From Candidatus Hydrothermarchaeum profundi (GTDB lineage: Archaea > Hydrothermarchaeota > Hydrothermarchaeia > Hydrothermarchaeales > Hydrothermarchaeaceae), in assembly GCA_002011125.2 (NCBI GenBank), contig MTMF02000009.1, positions 272,332 through 336,331 on the forward strand: a DNA stretch of 64,000 nt, written 5' to 3'. The notes under the pieces were generated by a model. It was given only the letters and a program-made list of their open reading frames with translations, had not been told where the DNA came from and did not search any database. Below, piece after piece: positions 7,256 to 15,293 of this stretch. A program made the translations under genes and the position numbers. How positions within the stretch are numbered: the first letter of the stretch is position 1; every line of letters begins with the position of its first letter.

Positions 7256-8374
7256 ATGAGGATAGCGCATATCTCAGATCTTCATTTTGGATTTGAATTT
7301 CTAAAAAATAAGTTTGAAAACGCAATTAAGCAGATAAACAAGCTTGAACCGGATATTACTGTTATCACAGGAGATATCGGTTTATGGGGAATCCACCACG
7401 AGATTAGAAAGGCATATGAGGCACTTTCAGACTTAGAATCCGATCTATTAATTATCCCCGGTAATCATGATGCAAGAAATGATGGAATTAAATATTTCAA
7501 TCTATATTTTGGAAAGACTAAAAGAACCGTAAAAATAGATGACATTGTTTTAATAGGAGTTGACAGCACATTACCTGATTCCGATGATGGCTATATTGGC
7601 CCAGAACAGAGGCAGTGGATTGCGAAAAGTGTCAGGCAAAACTGTATTAATATTATTGCAATGCACCATCATGTCGTTCCAGTTCCTCATACCGGTAGAA
7701 ATATGAACGTTTTAATAGATGCTGCCGAGACCGTTGAAAGCCTTACTCTGCATTGCTATGGAGGAATCGTTCTCGCTGGACACCGGCATGTACCCTACTC
7801 AACAAAGCTTTTGAGGACACATATAATTCATGCAGGTTCACTTAGCTCCTATAAAGTACTCATGCCTGATAACAATTATAATATCATTGAGATCTCAGAG
7901 GACGGAATATCCTTAAAGCTTAGATTCATAGACATCGGAGAAGTTGAAATAGGCAGATTTAAGCTAAAACCCGAGACTCCAGAGTCTCTTCGAAAATATC
8001 ACAAGCTCACGTCAGTGAAAAAGATTCTCTTTATTTCTAAGAGAAATGCCTGCCGAACAAAGATCGCCGAGGCTTTATTTAACAAGATTTCTCCAGATAA
8101 TATGTACGCAATAAGTGCTGGAACTGAACCCGCAAAGGATGTCGATCCCATCGTCTCTAAAGTCTTAATAGAAATGGGTTTTTCTGTAAGTACACCAAGA
8201 AAACTTAGAAGGGGTATGGAGGAAGTAGACTATGTAATCTCTTTTGATGAGGATGTTGATGCTGATGAACTCTGGGACATCAAGGTTCCAGTGGATAAAG
8301 AGGATTGTAAGAGAGTCGTGAAGAAAATCGAGAAAATGATTAATGAATTAGTAAGAAAAATTATCCTCTACTGA
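7256..8374 (+). CDS. Metallophosphoesterase fused to a catalytically defective LMW phosphatase-like domain
   Basis: A 372-residue two-domain protein. Residues 1-245 form a calcineurin-like metallophosphoesterase with all metal-binding motifs: SDLHFG (7-12), GDIG (39-42), GNHD (69-72), HHH near 139 and GHRH near 176. From about residue 256 the chain matches low-molecular-weight protein tyrosine phosphatase/arsenate reductase: KKILFISKRNACRTKIAEALF, then ISAGTEPAK. In that P-loop the family has V-C-X5-R-S; here the nucleophilic cysteine position is serine (IS-KRNAC-R). The C-terminal domain is therefore probably not an active phosphatase and may bind phosphotyrosine, oxyanions or a partner. An SD (GGAGG) precedes ATG 7256. 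The substrate of the N-terminal domain is unknown. Confidence 0.8.
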   Translation: MRIAHISDLHFGFEFLKNKFENAIKQINKLEPDITVITGDIGLWGIHHEIRKAYEALSDLESDLLIIPGNHDARNDGIKYFNLYFGKTKRTVKIDDIVLIGVDSTLPDSDDGYIGPEQRQWIAKSVRQNCINIIAMHHHVVPVPHTGRNMNVLIDAAETVESLTLHCYGGIVLAGHRHVPYSTKLLRTHIIHAGSLSSYKVLMPDNNYNIIEISEDGISLKLRFIDIGEVEIGRFKLKPETPESLRKYHKLTSVKKILFISKRNACRTKIAEALFNKISPDNMYAISAGTEPAKDVDPIVSKVLIEMGFSVSTPRKLRRGMEEVDYVISFDEDVDADELWDIKVPVDKEDCKRVVKKIEKMINELVRKIILY

Positions 8375-8500
8375 ATATATGCCTGCTTGAGTACGAGAGC
8401 TACCATTTAGAAAATATTAAAGCTTAAACTAAGACTATTTTTAAAATTAAAGTATATGTGCAGCAGACTAGGTATACACTCAAGTCTAAACTAGAAACTA

Positions 8501-8908
8501 TTAACTTTCTGCCCTAGCTATCTCTTCTTCCAAATCCTCAAGAGTGAAGGGCTTTACTGGTATTAAAGGGAGGATTAGAAGATCCTTCTTAACCTTAGGC
8601 GTTACCGTCCTACCTATCTTCTCCAACTCAACTATTCTAAGCTTCTCTAAGATCTTAAGGTCTCTCTCTACGGCTGTCAGATCCCTTTTTACCATCTCGG
8701 CAAGAGAACTAATAGAAGCCGGTCTCTTCTCTTTGATAGTTCTTATAATCTCCAGTCTTTTCTTAGTGAATATCTTAGTAACCTCATCCTCTGAAAGGGA
8801 GAGAAGAAGAGATTTCTCCGGCAACTCCTTAAGTCTCCTAGGGTCAGCCCAAAGGCGCTCGAAATACCGCATTATCCCTTCCCATCTTTCATCCGTCATC
8901 TTATACAT
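8501..8908 (-). CDS. Winged helix-turn-helix protein, probable antitoxin/regulator (HVO_A0114-like)
   Basis: A 135-residue DNA-binding protein. Residues 45-110 form a winged helix (KKRLEIIRTIKE, SISSLAEMVKRDLTAVERDLKIL, IVELEKIGRTVTPKV), like the archaeal HVO_A0114 family often paired with a small toxin-like gene. The N-terminal 40 residues (WEGIMRYFERLWADP) and an acidic tail could contact the partner. It begins 4 nt after the stop of the upstream 116-residue gene, so the two are an operon. A role as antitoxin and autorepressor is inferred from this arrangement and family habit. Confidence 0.7.
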   Translation of the reverse strand: MYKMTDERWEGIMRYFERLWADPRRLKELPEKSLLLSLSEDEVTKIFTKKRLEIIRTIKEKRPASISSLAEMVKRDLTAVERDLKILEKLRIVELEKIGRTVTPKVKKDLLILPLIPVKPFTLEDLEEEIARAES

Positions 8909-8912
8909 GCGC

Positions 8913-9263
8913 TCACCTCAAACTCATTCTTTCCTCGTAATATTTCCTATATCTCTCATAATTTTCTTTCACGGCATTCATGAAGAACTCAAAGGTATGC
9001 TGTAAAGAATATCCTTCAAAGGTTGGTAATGATATAGGTTCTGGGCTAATCCAAAACCTCTGCTCATGTAAGTATTCGTGGCAGGTGTCTATTCTATACA
9101 CCTGATACCAAACATTGCCAAACTTGCACCTTAAATTTATCACAAATCCGGTGATTTTTCCTTTTTCTGTAACGATTCTAACATCGATGACATCTTTATC
9201 TGTCAATGGAACCTCGAAGTCATGGATAGTCCCCATCAATATATACCTTACATTTTTTGTCAA
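8913..9263 (-). CDS. Putative toxin-like partner protein (TumE/DUF7718-like)
   Basis: A 116-residue protein, first gene of a two-gene operon with the winged-helix protein. It is a predicted beta-rich domain (VIDVRIVTEKGKITGFVINL, NVWYQVYRIDTCHEYLHEQRFW) followed by a helix (EFFMNAVKENYERYRKYYEERM). The YRIDTCHEYLHEQ block resembles the RxDxxHxxxHxH signature of TumE-type toxins, which normally sit beside an HVO_A0114-like partner. I infer a toxin-antitoxin function. The match is from memory of the family pattern, so the exact family name is tentative. Confidence 0.55.
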   Translation of the reverse strand: MTKNVRYILMGTIHDFEVPLTDKDVIDVRIVTEKGKITGFVINLRCKFGNVWYQVYRIDTCHEYLHEQRFWISPEPISLPTFEGYSLQHTFEFFMNAVKENYERYRKYYEERMSLR

Positions 9264-9522
9264 CTATTTCTAAATTAAAAATATTTAAACCTTGCTCATT
9301 GTTATGCCCACCAAAGAAACCAGGAAATTTTCTAGTTTAGATCAACAATTTAAATGATGACAAAAATTTTATTAAATTATAGCTAAACCAGGTTATTTTT
9401 AAAAATTTAACATGTAAAGTGGAGTATGGTAAATATCTGCGAAAGTCTGAACTTGAGTGCCAAACTGCATGGTTTTTTTAGAGATTAGAGATTGCTTAAA
9501 TATCATGCCCCTTCTAGTGGTT

Positions 9523-10155
9523 TTATTCTTCAGTCCAATACTCTACCCATCTTTTATAAGGATTATAATCCACCTCTCTCCGTTGCCAATTTATTTCAAT
9601 AACTTTAGTTTCTCCATTTCTAACCAAGCGTGATAATGCATTACTCGAAATTTCTACACCTCTAGGGTTTGTACCTGGTTTAGGAAGTTTAATATATTCC
9701 TCTCTCCCCATTTCCTCAAAGAGTTCTTCTTGAATTCTTAAAGGTATGTAATAAAAACCTCCCGTTGCATTCCAGATGATTTGTACAAACAAAATATCAC
9801 ATCGAGGATAATAATTCTCACGAAATTGCCGTGCCATCTCAGCATCCACCGTCCATATGAGTTTCACTCCACTAAATGAAGTCCCTGTTTTTGTTTTAAT
9901 GGAAATAGGCTGCCCATATAACATCACATCAATCTCTGGTTCAGTAATAGGCACTTCGGTCTCTACATTTTTTATACCGAATTTATGAATAAGCAAGGCA
10001 ACTATTATCTTTTCCCGAAAAGAACCTACCTCCATCCCAATTTTCCCGGCACGGGAACTTTCTAACTCTGCAAGCTGGAACAAATAAGGTAATCGCCTTC
10101 TAATTTTATCTACGAGTCTTTCATCTTGAAATATCTCTACTAAGTGACTAGACAT
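9523..10155 (-). CDS. Type II restriction endonuclease (ThaI-like)
   Basis: A 210-residue protein divergent from an HTH gene and an N4-cytosine methyltransferase. Residues 45-100 show a PD-(D/E)xK nuclease core: GSFREKIIVALLIHKFG, then EIDVMLYGQ and SIKTKTG, where D and the KTK lysines are the likely catalytic residues. The size and sequence pattern resemble ThaI, which cuts CGCG and leaves blunt ends. The recognition sequence of this enzyme is unproven. A TATA-like box (10177-10189) lies 22-34 nt upstream of ATG 10155, so the transcript is probably leaderless. Confidence 0.75.
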   Translation of the reverse strand: MSSHLVEIFQDERLVDKIRRRLPYLFQLAELESSRAGKIGMEVGSFREKIIVALLIHKFGIKNVETEVPITEPEIDVMLYGQPISIKTKTGTSFSGVKLIWTVDAEMARQFRENYYPRCDILFVQIIWNATGGFYYIPLRIQEELFEEMGREEYIKLPKPGTNPRGVEISSNALSRLVRNGETKVIEINWQRREVDYNPYKRWVEYWTEE

Positions 10156-10176
10156 TAAGTGATTGCTTTCTATGGA

Positions 10177-10208
10177 GAATTTAAAAAATTACGTAACATT
10201 TATATGAC
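10177..10208. promoter_or_regulatory. Divergent promoters of the restriction-modification locus
   Basis: Two TATA-like boxes are packed into 32 bp. On the minus strand attttttaaattc (10177-10189) serves the endonuclease gene. On the plus strand catttatatgac (10197-10208) is centred about 26 nt before ATG 10229 of the HTH gene. The close spacing would let one bound regulator affect both directions. Confidence 0.5.
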
Positions 10209-10228
10209 TATTAATTAACATTTAACTG

Positions 10229-10483
10229 ATGGATTATAATTTGCTGGGTTTCATTAAGGCCAGTAAGCATAGGGAGGATATCGTAAAAATTCTAGAGGAG
10301 GAGATACTTACTCCAACAGAAATATCAAATAGACTTAACCTGCATACTTCTCAGGTTAGTAGATATCTTTCAGAATTAGTTGGGAAGGGGGTAGTCCAAG
10401 TATTAACGCCTAATTTAAGAAAGGGAAAAGTATATTCTCTTACCGAAGAAGGTAAAAAATGTCTAAATAGTCTCAAAAGGTGA
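10229..10483 (+). CDS. Winged-helix regulator of the restriction-modification locus
   Basis: An 84-residue protein consisting only of a winged helix-turn-helix: KASKHREDIVKILEE, TPTEISNRLNLHTSQVSRYLSELVGKG (the recognition helix lies in HTSQVSRYLSEL), and the wing VQVLTPNLRKGKVYSLTEEG. The ArsR/MarR-like fold suggests dimeric DNA binding. It lies between divergent endonuclease and methyltransferase genes, and its TGA overlaps the methyltransferase GTG start. By analogy with bacterial controller (C) proteins it probably times endonuclease against methylase expression; this is inference. The start is fixed by a TATA box about 26 nt upstream. Confidence 0.8.
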   Translation: MDYNLLGFIKASKHREDIVKILEEEILTPTEISNRLNLHTSQVSRYLSELVGKGVVQVLTPNLRKGKVYSLTEEGKKCLNSLKR

Positions 10484-11388
10484 CTTTGATGAAAAGAAAG
10501 GGCACAAAAACCAGTAGATTCGGCGTGTCTAAAAGAGAGAGCCATGACTCGGCCTTATTCTATAGTAGCAGATTATATGAAGATTTCAAAATAGATGAGA
10601 AAAAACCTGAAGTCGAGAACCCGATAAGCGAGGATGTACTGGACAAGGTTTTGTGTCAGGATAGCCGAGACATGAGCAATATCCCGGATTCAAGTGTGCA
10701 TCTGATGGTTACCTCTCCTCCTTACAATGTTTCTAAGGAGTATGATAGGGATTTAACCATGGAGGAGTACGCCGAATTATTAAGGGATGTTTTCACTGAA
10801 ACATATAGGGTATTAGTTAGTGGGGGCAGGGTTTGTGTAAATATCGCCAATGTTGGTAGGCGGCCCTATATTCCTTATCATAGCTTTATCATCAACATAA
10901 TGCTGGACATCGGGTTTCTAATGAGAGGAGAGATTATCTGGAATAAAAACGCTAGCGCCGGGACTTCTACCGCATGGGGTAGTTGGAAATCGGCGTCTAA
11001 TCCTACCCTAAGAGATATTCATGAGTATATCTTGGTTTTCTCGAAGGATAAGTTCACGAGAAAAAAAGGGAAAAAAGAGAGCACGATAACACGGGAAGAG
11101 TTCCTTGAGTTTACTAAAAGTATCTGGGAATTCCCTGCGGAGTCAGCAAAAAAAGTAGGGCATCCTGCCCCATTCCCTGTGGAATTACCCTACCGGTGCA
11201 TACAGCTCTATACCTTTAAAGATGAAGTGGTCTTAGACCCCTTCTGCGGCGTGGGGACTACATGTGTTGCTGCAGTAAAAGCTAATAGGCACTTCATAGG
11301 ACTAGATAACAACCCGGAATATGTAAAAAAGGCAAATAAGAGAATAAAGAAATATTTAGCCCAGACCTCCTTACCAGCATTTCAATAA
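10480..11388 (+). CDS. Site-specific DNA methyltransferase, probable N4-cytosine type (beta class)
   Basis: A 302-residue modification enzyme. The catalytic motif IV TSPPYN is near residue 83, and TSPPY is the usual form in N4-cytosine enzymes. The AdoMet-binding motif I DPFCGVGTT is near residue 257, i.e. after motif IV, which defines the beta class. The target-recognition region lies between them. N4-methylcytosine would suit a C/G-only site such as CGCG, matching the ThaI-like endonuclease. The GTG start overlaps the HTH stop (GTGA); an ATG at 10489 is an alternative. Confidence 0.88.
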   Translation: MTLMKRKGTKTSRFGVSKRESHDSALFYSSRLYEDFKIDEKKPEVENPISEDVLDKVLCQDSRDMSNIPDSSVHLMVTSPPYNVSKEYDRDLTMEEYAELLRDVFTETYRVLVSGGRVCVNIANVGRRPYIPYHSFIINIMLDIGFLMRGEIIWNKNASAGTSTAWGSWKSASNPTLRDIHEYILVFSKDKFTRKKGKKESTITREEFLEFTKSIWEFPAESAKKVGHPAPFPVELPYRCIQLYTFKDEVVLDPFCGVGTTCVAAVKANRHFIGLDNNPEYVKKANKRIKKYLAQTSLPAFQ

Positions 11389-11539
11389 CGTCACCATAAC
11401 TTAAGAAGGAAGGGGATGCATGTTAGAAAGCCAACTATTGGCAGCCTTTTTTCGAGGCATTGCTCGTTATAGTATTAGGTGAGTTAGTAAAGGGATAAGA
11501 AGACCAAAGTTGGAAATAGACTTTCAAGAAGTTGATGGT

Positions 11540-11899
11540 TTTTAAAGCCCTACATTCATGAATTTGATGCAGACTAAAAAGCTTCAATTCTTACAGAGGA
11601 AGATGTTTGTTATCCCAAGTTAAGAGGAATACACCCAGGGGTTAAAAAATGAAGGAAAAACTCCTGCTAGGAATTGCGCCGCAAAATTAAGAATATGGCG
11701 AGGTGAAAGGCTAGAGCCTATAATAGTAATTCTAGGGTAGTTATTTACACATGATATATTACTTCAGGCTTTATCTTATACTAAAAAGAGGAGGAAAAGG
11801 ATTAAACCAATCACGATTTATCCCGGAGACGGAGAATTTCTAGATTTTTTAATTTTAGACTACGATGAACTTCAGGACCCTAATACCTTCAAAAAATAG
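11540..11899 (+). pseudogene. Decayed gene downstream of the methyltransferase
   Basis: No intact ORF exists between 11389 and the tRNA, but coding-like text survives. One frame reads ILTEEDVCYPKLRGIHPGVK up to about 11647. After a shift at the A-run near 11650 a second frame continues (CAAKLRIWRGERLEPIIVILG), meets TAG, and resumes LFTHDILLQALSY...ITIYPGDGEFLDFLILDYDE to TAG 11897-11899. At least one frameshift and one or two stops are present. I do not recognise the ancestral family. Together with the tRNA downstream this looks like the worn edge of the restriction-modification insertion. Confidence 0.45.
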
Positions 11900-11934
11900 G
11901 TAAGAATCATGCTCAAATTGAAAGATTTTAATAG

Positions 11935-12008
11935 TGCGGTGGGCGAGATTTGAACTCGCGACCATTAGATCTTCAGTCTAACGCTCTCCCAGGCTGAGCT
12001 ACCACCGC
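11935..12008 (-). tRNA. trnF: tRNA-Phe (GAA)
   Basis: On the minus strand GCGGTGG pairs with CCACCGC as acceptor stem with discriminator A. The D arm is AGCTCAGCCTGGGAGAGC. The anticodon stem TTAGA/TCTAA holds the loop CTGAAGA, so the anticodon is GAA. The T arm reads GCGAGTTCAAATCTCGC. It is 74 nt long with no intron and no encoded CCA. It lies between the restriction-modification locus and a GNAT gene, with its 3' end toward the restriction-modification genes. Confidence 0.95.
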
Positions 12009-12076
12009 ATATATCGTTTTTTCATCGGAAAAGTTTAAATAATTTTCGAGTGGTCTAGGAAAAAATCTCTTCTACT

Positions 12077-12535
12077 TCAGATATATCTTACCATTCTTAT
12101 CCATATCCCCCATTTCTCTAACTCTTTGAATCCTAACTCCTTGTAAAACTTTTTGGCCTCCTCATTTTTTTCCCCTACCCAGAGTTCACAGATCTTTCTT
12201 CCTTTTTTTCGAGAATATTCTATACATTTCTCAATTAGTTCCCGGCCAACACCTGACCGCCTATACCTAGGTAAGACTATCACTTCATGTATCTCGCCTA
12301 CTTCCACTTCTTCGAAAGGACTCTTCCAATTTGTATCGCATGCTATAAACCCTATTGGCTCGCCCTTTATAACTGCCTTATAAAAACCGTCCCTATCCCT
12401 CTTTAACAGCCAGCGGAAATAGCTTTTGATGCTCTTAGTCGTCGTGTAGGCATATTCTTCTAGTCCCTTGTAAGCTTTACGATATACTTCGATGAACTCT
12501 TTGACATCTGACTCGCTAACATTTTGGATTTCCAC
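12077..12535 (-). CDS. GNAT-family N-acetyltransferase
   Basis: A 152-residue GNAT fold that would transfer an acetyl group from acetyl-CoA to an amine or protein N-terminus. Motif A is clear: GEIHEVIVLPRYRRSGVGRELIEKC with the acetyl-CoA loop RYRRSGVG. It is followed by KICELWVGEKNEEAKKFYKELGF, the usual motif B. The N-terminal half (VIKGEPIGFIACD) supplies the central strands. Substrate is unknown. It is divergent from the M20 peptidase gene. Confidence 0.88.
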   Translation of the reverse strand: MEIQNVSESDVKEFIEVYRKAYKGLEEYAYTTTKSIKSYFRWLLKRDRDGFYKAVIKGEPIGFIACDTNWKSPFEEVEVGEIHEVIVLPRYRRSGVGRELIEKCIEYSRKKGRKICELWVGEKNEEAKKFYKELGFKELEKWGIWIRMVRYI

Positions 12536-12574
12536 AGGAGTAATTTTATATCCATATTCTTTTAAGTGTATCCT

Positions 12575-13549
12575 ATGGATTCTCTGGAGTTACTTCAAAA
12601 GCTAGTGGATATACCCTCACCTTCAGGACAAGAGGATGAACTTCTACACTTCATTTCACGCTATCTAGAAGAGAAAAATATGGACTACAAAATAGAGGGT
12701 AAAAACCTAGTAATCGACGCCCAGAGAGACATGTGGATTGTTACTCATCTAGACACCGTTCCAAAGAAGATGGATTTCTATTTTGACGGAGTATATGCCT
12801 ATGGTACTGGTGTTTGCGATGCAAAATCTTCGGTTGCTGCTATCCTAATCGCTTTAAGCGAGATAAACTCTTTAAACTTTGGAATAGCTCTGCTGTGCGA
12901 TGAAGAGGAGGGAGGAAAAGGGAGTCTAGAGTTTGCTAAGCGCTATAGGGGTAAAGCCATCGTTATGGAGCCTACTGACTTTAGGATTGCTGTCGACCAT
13001 TATGGGGGTATAGATGTTTCTGTCAATATTAAAGGAAAAGCTTCTCACGGTTCTTATCCTGAGTATGGGATTAACGCGATAGATAAAGCTATAGAAATGA
13101 CTAAGAAATTAAATGAGTTAAAGCTTCCGGGTAAGATGAGCTTTATTGAGATTAGAGGGGGAGACGGCCAGCATGTAATACCGGAAGAATGTTTCCTTAG
13201 AATAGACTTTGCATTACCTCCTAAAATTAAGGCTGAAGAGTTTTTTACGCTGGTAGAAGGAACATTGAAGGAATACGGAGACTTTAAGATAGAAGAGTTC
13301 TACGATGGGTATGAGGAGGACTCCTTTGATTTATTTGAGGAAGCTTTAAAGCGCAGTGACGTTAGTGCAGACTACGTTGAGATGCATTCTTGGACGGATG
13401 CTATAAATCTGAAGAATGCTGGATGGAATGCTATTGTGTGGGGTCCTGGAGAGCTTTACCGCTGCCATACACCATTAGAACGAGTTAAACTCCAAGAGAT
13501 AGAGAAGGCGTCTAGAGTTTTAGTCAATTTCAATGAGATCTTAAAATAG
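12575..13549 (+). CDS. M20-family metallohydrolase (ArgE/DapE/LysK-like)
   Basis: A 324-residue zinc-dependent deacylase/peptidase. Visible are DIPSPSGQE at the N-terminus, the first zinc histidine in THLDTVP near residue 61, the bridging aspartate in GTGVCDAK near 81, the general base in LLCDEEEGGKG (DEEE near 110), the MEPTD ligand near 135, and a dimerisation domain containing KGKASHGSYPEYG. The last zinc histidine is in YRCHTPLE near the end. The size and sequence suit LysW-linked lysine/ornithine hydrolases or small ArgE-type enzymes, but no lysine or arginine genes are adjacent. ATG 12575 is favoured over GTG 12566 because a TATA-like ttttatatcc lies about 27 nt upstream. Confidence 0.85.
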   Translation: MDSLELLQKLVDIPSPSGQEDELLHFISRYLEEKNMDYKIEGKNLVIDAQRDMWIVTHLDTVPKKMDFYFDGVYAYGTGVCDAKSSVAAILIALSEINSLNFGIALLCDEEEGGKGSLEFAKRYRGKAIVMEPTDFRIAVDHYGGIDVSVNIKGKASHGSYPEYGINAIDKAIEMTKKLNELKLPGKMSFIEIRGGDGQHVIPEECFLRIDFALPPKIKAEEFFTLVEGTLKEYGDFKIEEFYDGYEEDSFDLFEEALKRSDVSADYVEMHSWTDAINLKNAGWNAIVWGPGELYRCHTPLERVKLQEIEKASRVLVNFNEILK

Positions 13550-13554
13550 TTGTT

Positions 13555-14649
13555 TTATTCAAAGACTAGTATCGACGCTGACAAATTTCCGTAGAGTATA
13601 TTAAATTTCTTCTTTGGTTCAACGTCAAATAATTCAGGCCGTGCTGTGAGGACTACTGCGCGCTTCCAGAGTTTATCTCTAAAAAGATTCTGCTCGAATT
13701 TATTATATAGTCTGATTATTTTACGCTTGCTTCCAATCCGAAGCCCGAATGGAGGATTTGTTATAATATTATCATAGCTGAGCTTTACTTTAGTAGCATC
13801 ACAGGTGAAAAAGTCTAAATCCACTCCTATACGCTCAGCATTCTTCTTTGCTCCTTCAATATGCTTAGGTGAAATATCACAGCCAGAGATAGAGAGTTCC
13901 TGTTTTCTTATCTCCTCCTCAACTTTTGATGCGATATGTTTGTAATCTTCGTGCGGAAGAAACCTAAGACCCCAAAACAAAAAAGTATTCTTGCGAAAAA
14001 GGTTAGGTATTTTACATGCATATCGAGCTGCCTCAATACATATTGTTCCAGAACCGCAGAAAGGGTCGAATAGACTTTCCTTAGTGTCCCATTCCGCTAT
14101 TCTAACGAGGGAGTAAGCTATCGTTGATTTTAAAGAGGCGGGATGCTGATATACTCGGTACCCTCTCCTATGGAGACTTTCTCCGGTGGTATCTATACCC
14201 ACTAGTAATTCATTTCCTCGGGCCTCGACGATGATTACAACATCTGGAGAGTCTAAATCTACTTTAAGACGTCTGCCTTTTTCCTCTTTATATGCATCAA
14301 TTACCGCCTGACCAGCGACTCTTGCAAGATCAACTGAAGTGAAACTGTGTTTTCCTGTTCTACTGGCTCTAACTGCAAACTTCTGATCATCTGCGATATA
14401 TTCCGAGAAACTAATGCTTTTGATAGAAATATATATTTCCTTTAAATCCTCAAATATCGTCTTTAATAGGAGGATTATTACTCTGTGGAGAGAATTTGAA
14501 CAGTAATTTAGAGTAAGTATGTCCTCGGGTCTTCCGTGCATCTCGAGCCGTCCCTCACCCTTAACCTTTGCGTTTGCTCCAGTAAGCTCTCTAATCTCTT
14601 TACTTGCGATATATTCTATACCTCTCTCTGTTGTGAGGAGAAAATCCAT
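13555..14649 (-). CDS. THUMP-domain tRNA methyltransferase (Trm14-like)
   Basis: A 364-residue RNA methylase. The N-terminal NFLD/THUMP part (residues 1-160) includes the TERGIEYIASKEI start and ends near VDLDSPDVVIIVEARG. The Rossmann methyltransferase follows: LRIAEWDTKESLFDPFCGSGTICIEAA with the AdoMet-binding DPFCGSGT, and the catalytic NPPFG in NIITNPPFGLRIG. This matches the Trm14/TrmN group, which makes N2-methylguanosine at tRNA position 6. Convergent with the M20 gene with a 5-nt gap. Confidence 0.88.
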   Translation of the reverse strand: MDFLLTTERGIEYIASKEIRELTGANAKVKGEGRLEMHGRPEDILTLNYCSNSLHRVIILLLKTIFEDLKEIYISIKSISFSEYIADDQKFAVRASRTGKHSFTSVDLARVAGQAVIDAYKEEKGRRLKVDLDSPDVVIIVEARGNELLVGIDTTGESLHRRGYRVYQHPASLKSTIAYSLVRIAEWDTKESLFDPFCGSGTICIEAARYACKIPNLFRKNTFLFWGLRFLPHEDYKHIASKVEEEIRKQELSISGCDISPKHIEGAKKNAERIGVDLDFFTCDATKVKLSYDNIITNPPFGLRIGSKRKIIRLYNKFEQNLFRDKLWKRAVVLTARPELFDVEPKKKFNILYGNLSASILVFE

Positions 14650-14710
14650 TTAGCTCTACCTTAAAAAATAATTTTAGTTGAGGGTATAGATAAATAGCAT
14701 AAATGTTTTT

Positions 14711-14724
14711 TACGGGCCCGACGG
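14711..14724 (+). repeat. att-like copy of the tRNA-Lys 3' end (left end of island)
   Basis: tacgggcccgacgg is identical, in the same orientation, to 23967-23980 at the 3' end of tRNA-Lys. It continues as attgaa, where the tRNA has gatttgaa. A 14-bp GC-rich match in AT-rich DNA is very unlikely by chance. The geometry (extra copy on the 3' side of the tRNA) is that left by tRNA-targeted integration. Confidence 0.6.
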
Positions 14725-14886
14725 ATTGAATACCAGATGGGCAGAGGTCTGATGGATTAACTCTTCAAACAACGTGATTTAATGTTATTTTACCACTCTA
14801 GCACCTTAAGTTCCCTCATAGATCCTGTGAACCTTATTTTAATTCTTCTTCGGGAGTTGAGACTTTGATGTGAGCAGGTATTCTTT

Positions 14887-15270
14887 TCATTTCCTTTCTC
14901 TCACAGGTTGTCTCAATATTGTTTTCAGCCCAACAATTTCAGAGGTTATAAAGTTCGGCTGGCGAATAAGAAGTTTCCATCTCCATTCTTCAGGAGACAC
15001 TTCTGTGTATGGTTTATTAGAATTAACCCACCAGAGACCTTCAAGTTTCGCAACAATAAAATCCTTTCCTTCCTTTTTCATTATCATTTTGAGACCATAA
15101 GCGAGAGAATATAGCGCACTAACTTTGGCTTGAAATTCATCACCACCGGGAGCACCTTTTCCTTCTATTGCCAGGAATCTTCCTTCCTCAATCTCAACAA
15201 TTTCAGGTGCGGTTTTTGCTGTATAGTATGGTTTATATTCTTTTGTTAGATCAAGTTTTATTTTTGGCAT
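14887..15270 (-). pseudogene. GyrI-like small-molecule-binding protein with probable internal deletion
   Basis: A 127-residue frame. Its first 110 residues match the N-terminal half of GyrI-like proteins of about 205-215 aa: KLDLTKEYKPYYTAK, FLAIEGKGAPGGDEFQAKVSALYSLAYGLK, LEGLWWVNSN, KWKL-like WRWKLLIRQPNFITSEIV. The next residues, GLKTILRQPV, correspond to the extreme C-terminus of such proteins (usually ...KTIIRQP...). So about 85 residues of the middle and second half, the ligand-binding beta-sheet partner, appear to be missing in frame. The product is probably non-functional or has lost its pocket. It lies at the left edge of the tRNA-Lys island. Confidence 0.65.
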
Positions 15271-15293
15271 AATTTCAACTCGTATTTATGAGA

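Noticed and set aside
9352-9358. Box C (ATGATGA) of a C/D guide RNA
   Set aside because: No CTGA box D within 60-70 nt and no internal D'/C' pair; the region is simple AT-rich DNA.
11935-12008. att duplication of tRNA-Phe beyond the restriction-modification genes
   Set aside because: No second copy of the tRNA-Phe 3' end was seen between 8.4 and 11.9 kb.
14711-14760. A third tRNA gene
   Set aside because: Only about 20 nt match the 3' end of tRNA-Lys; no D or anticodon arm follows.
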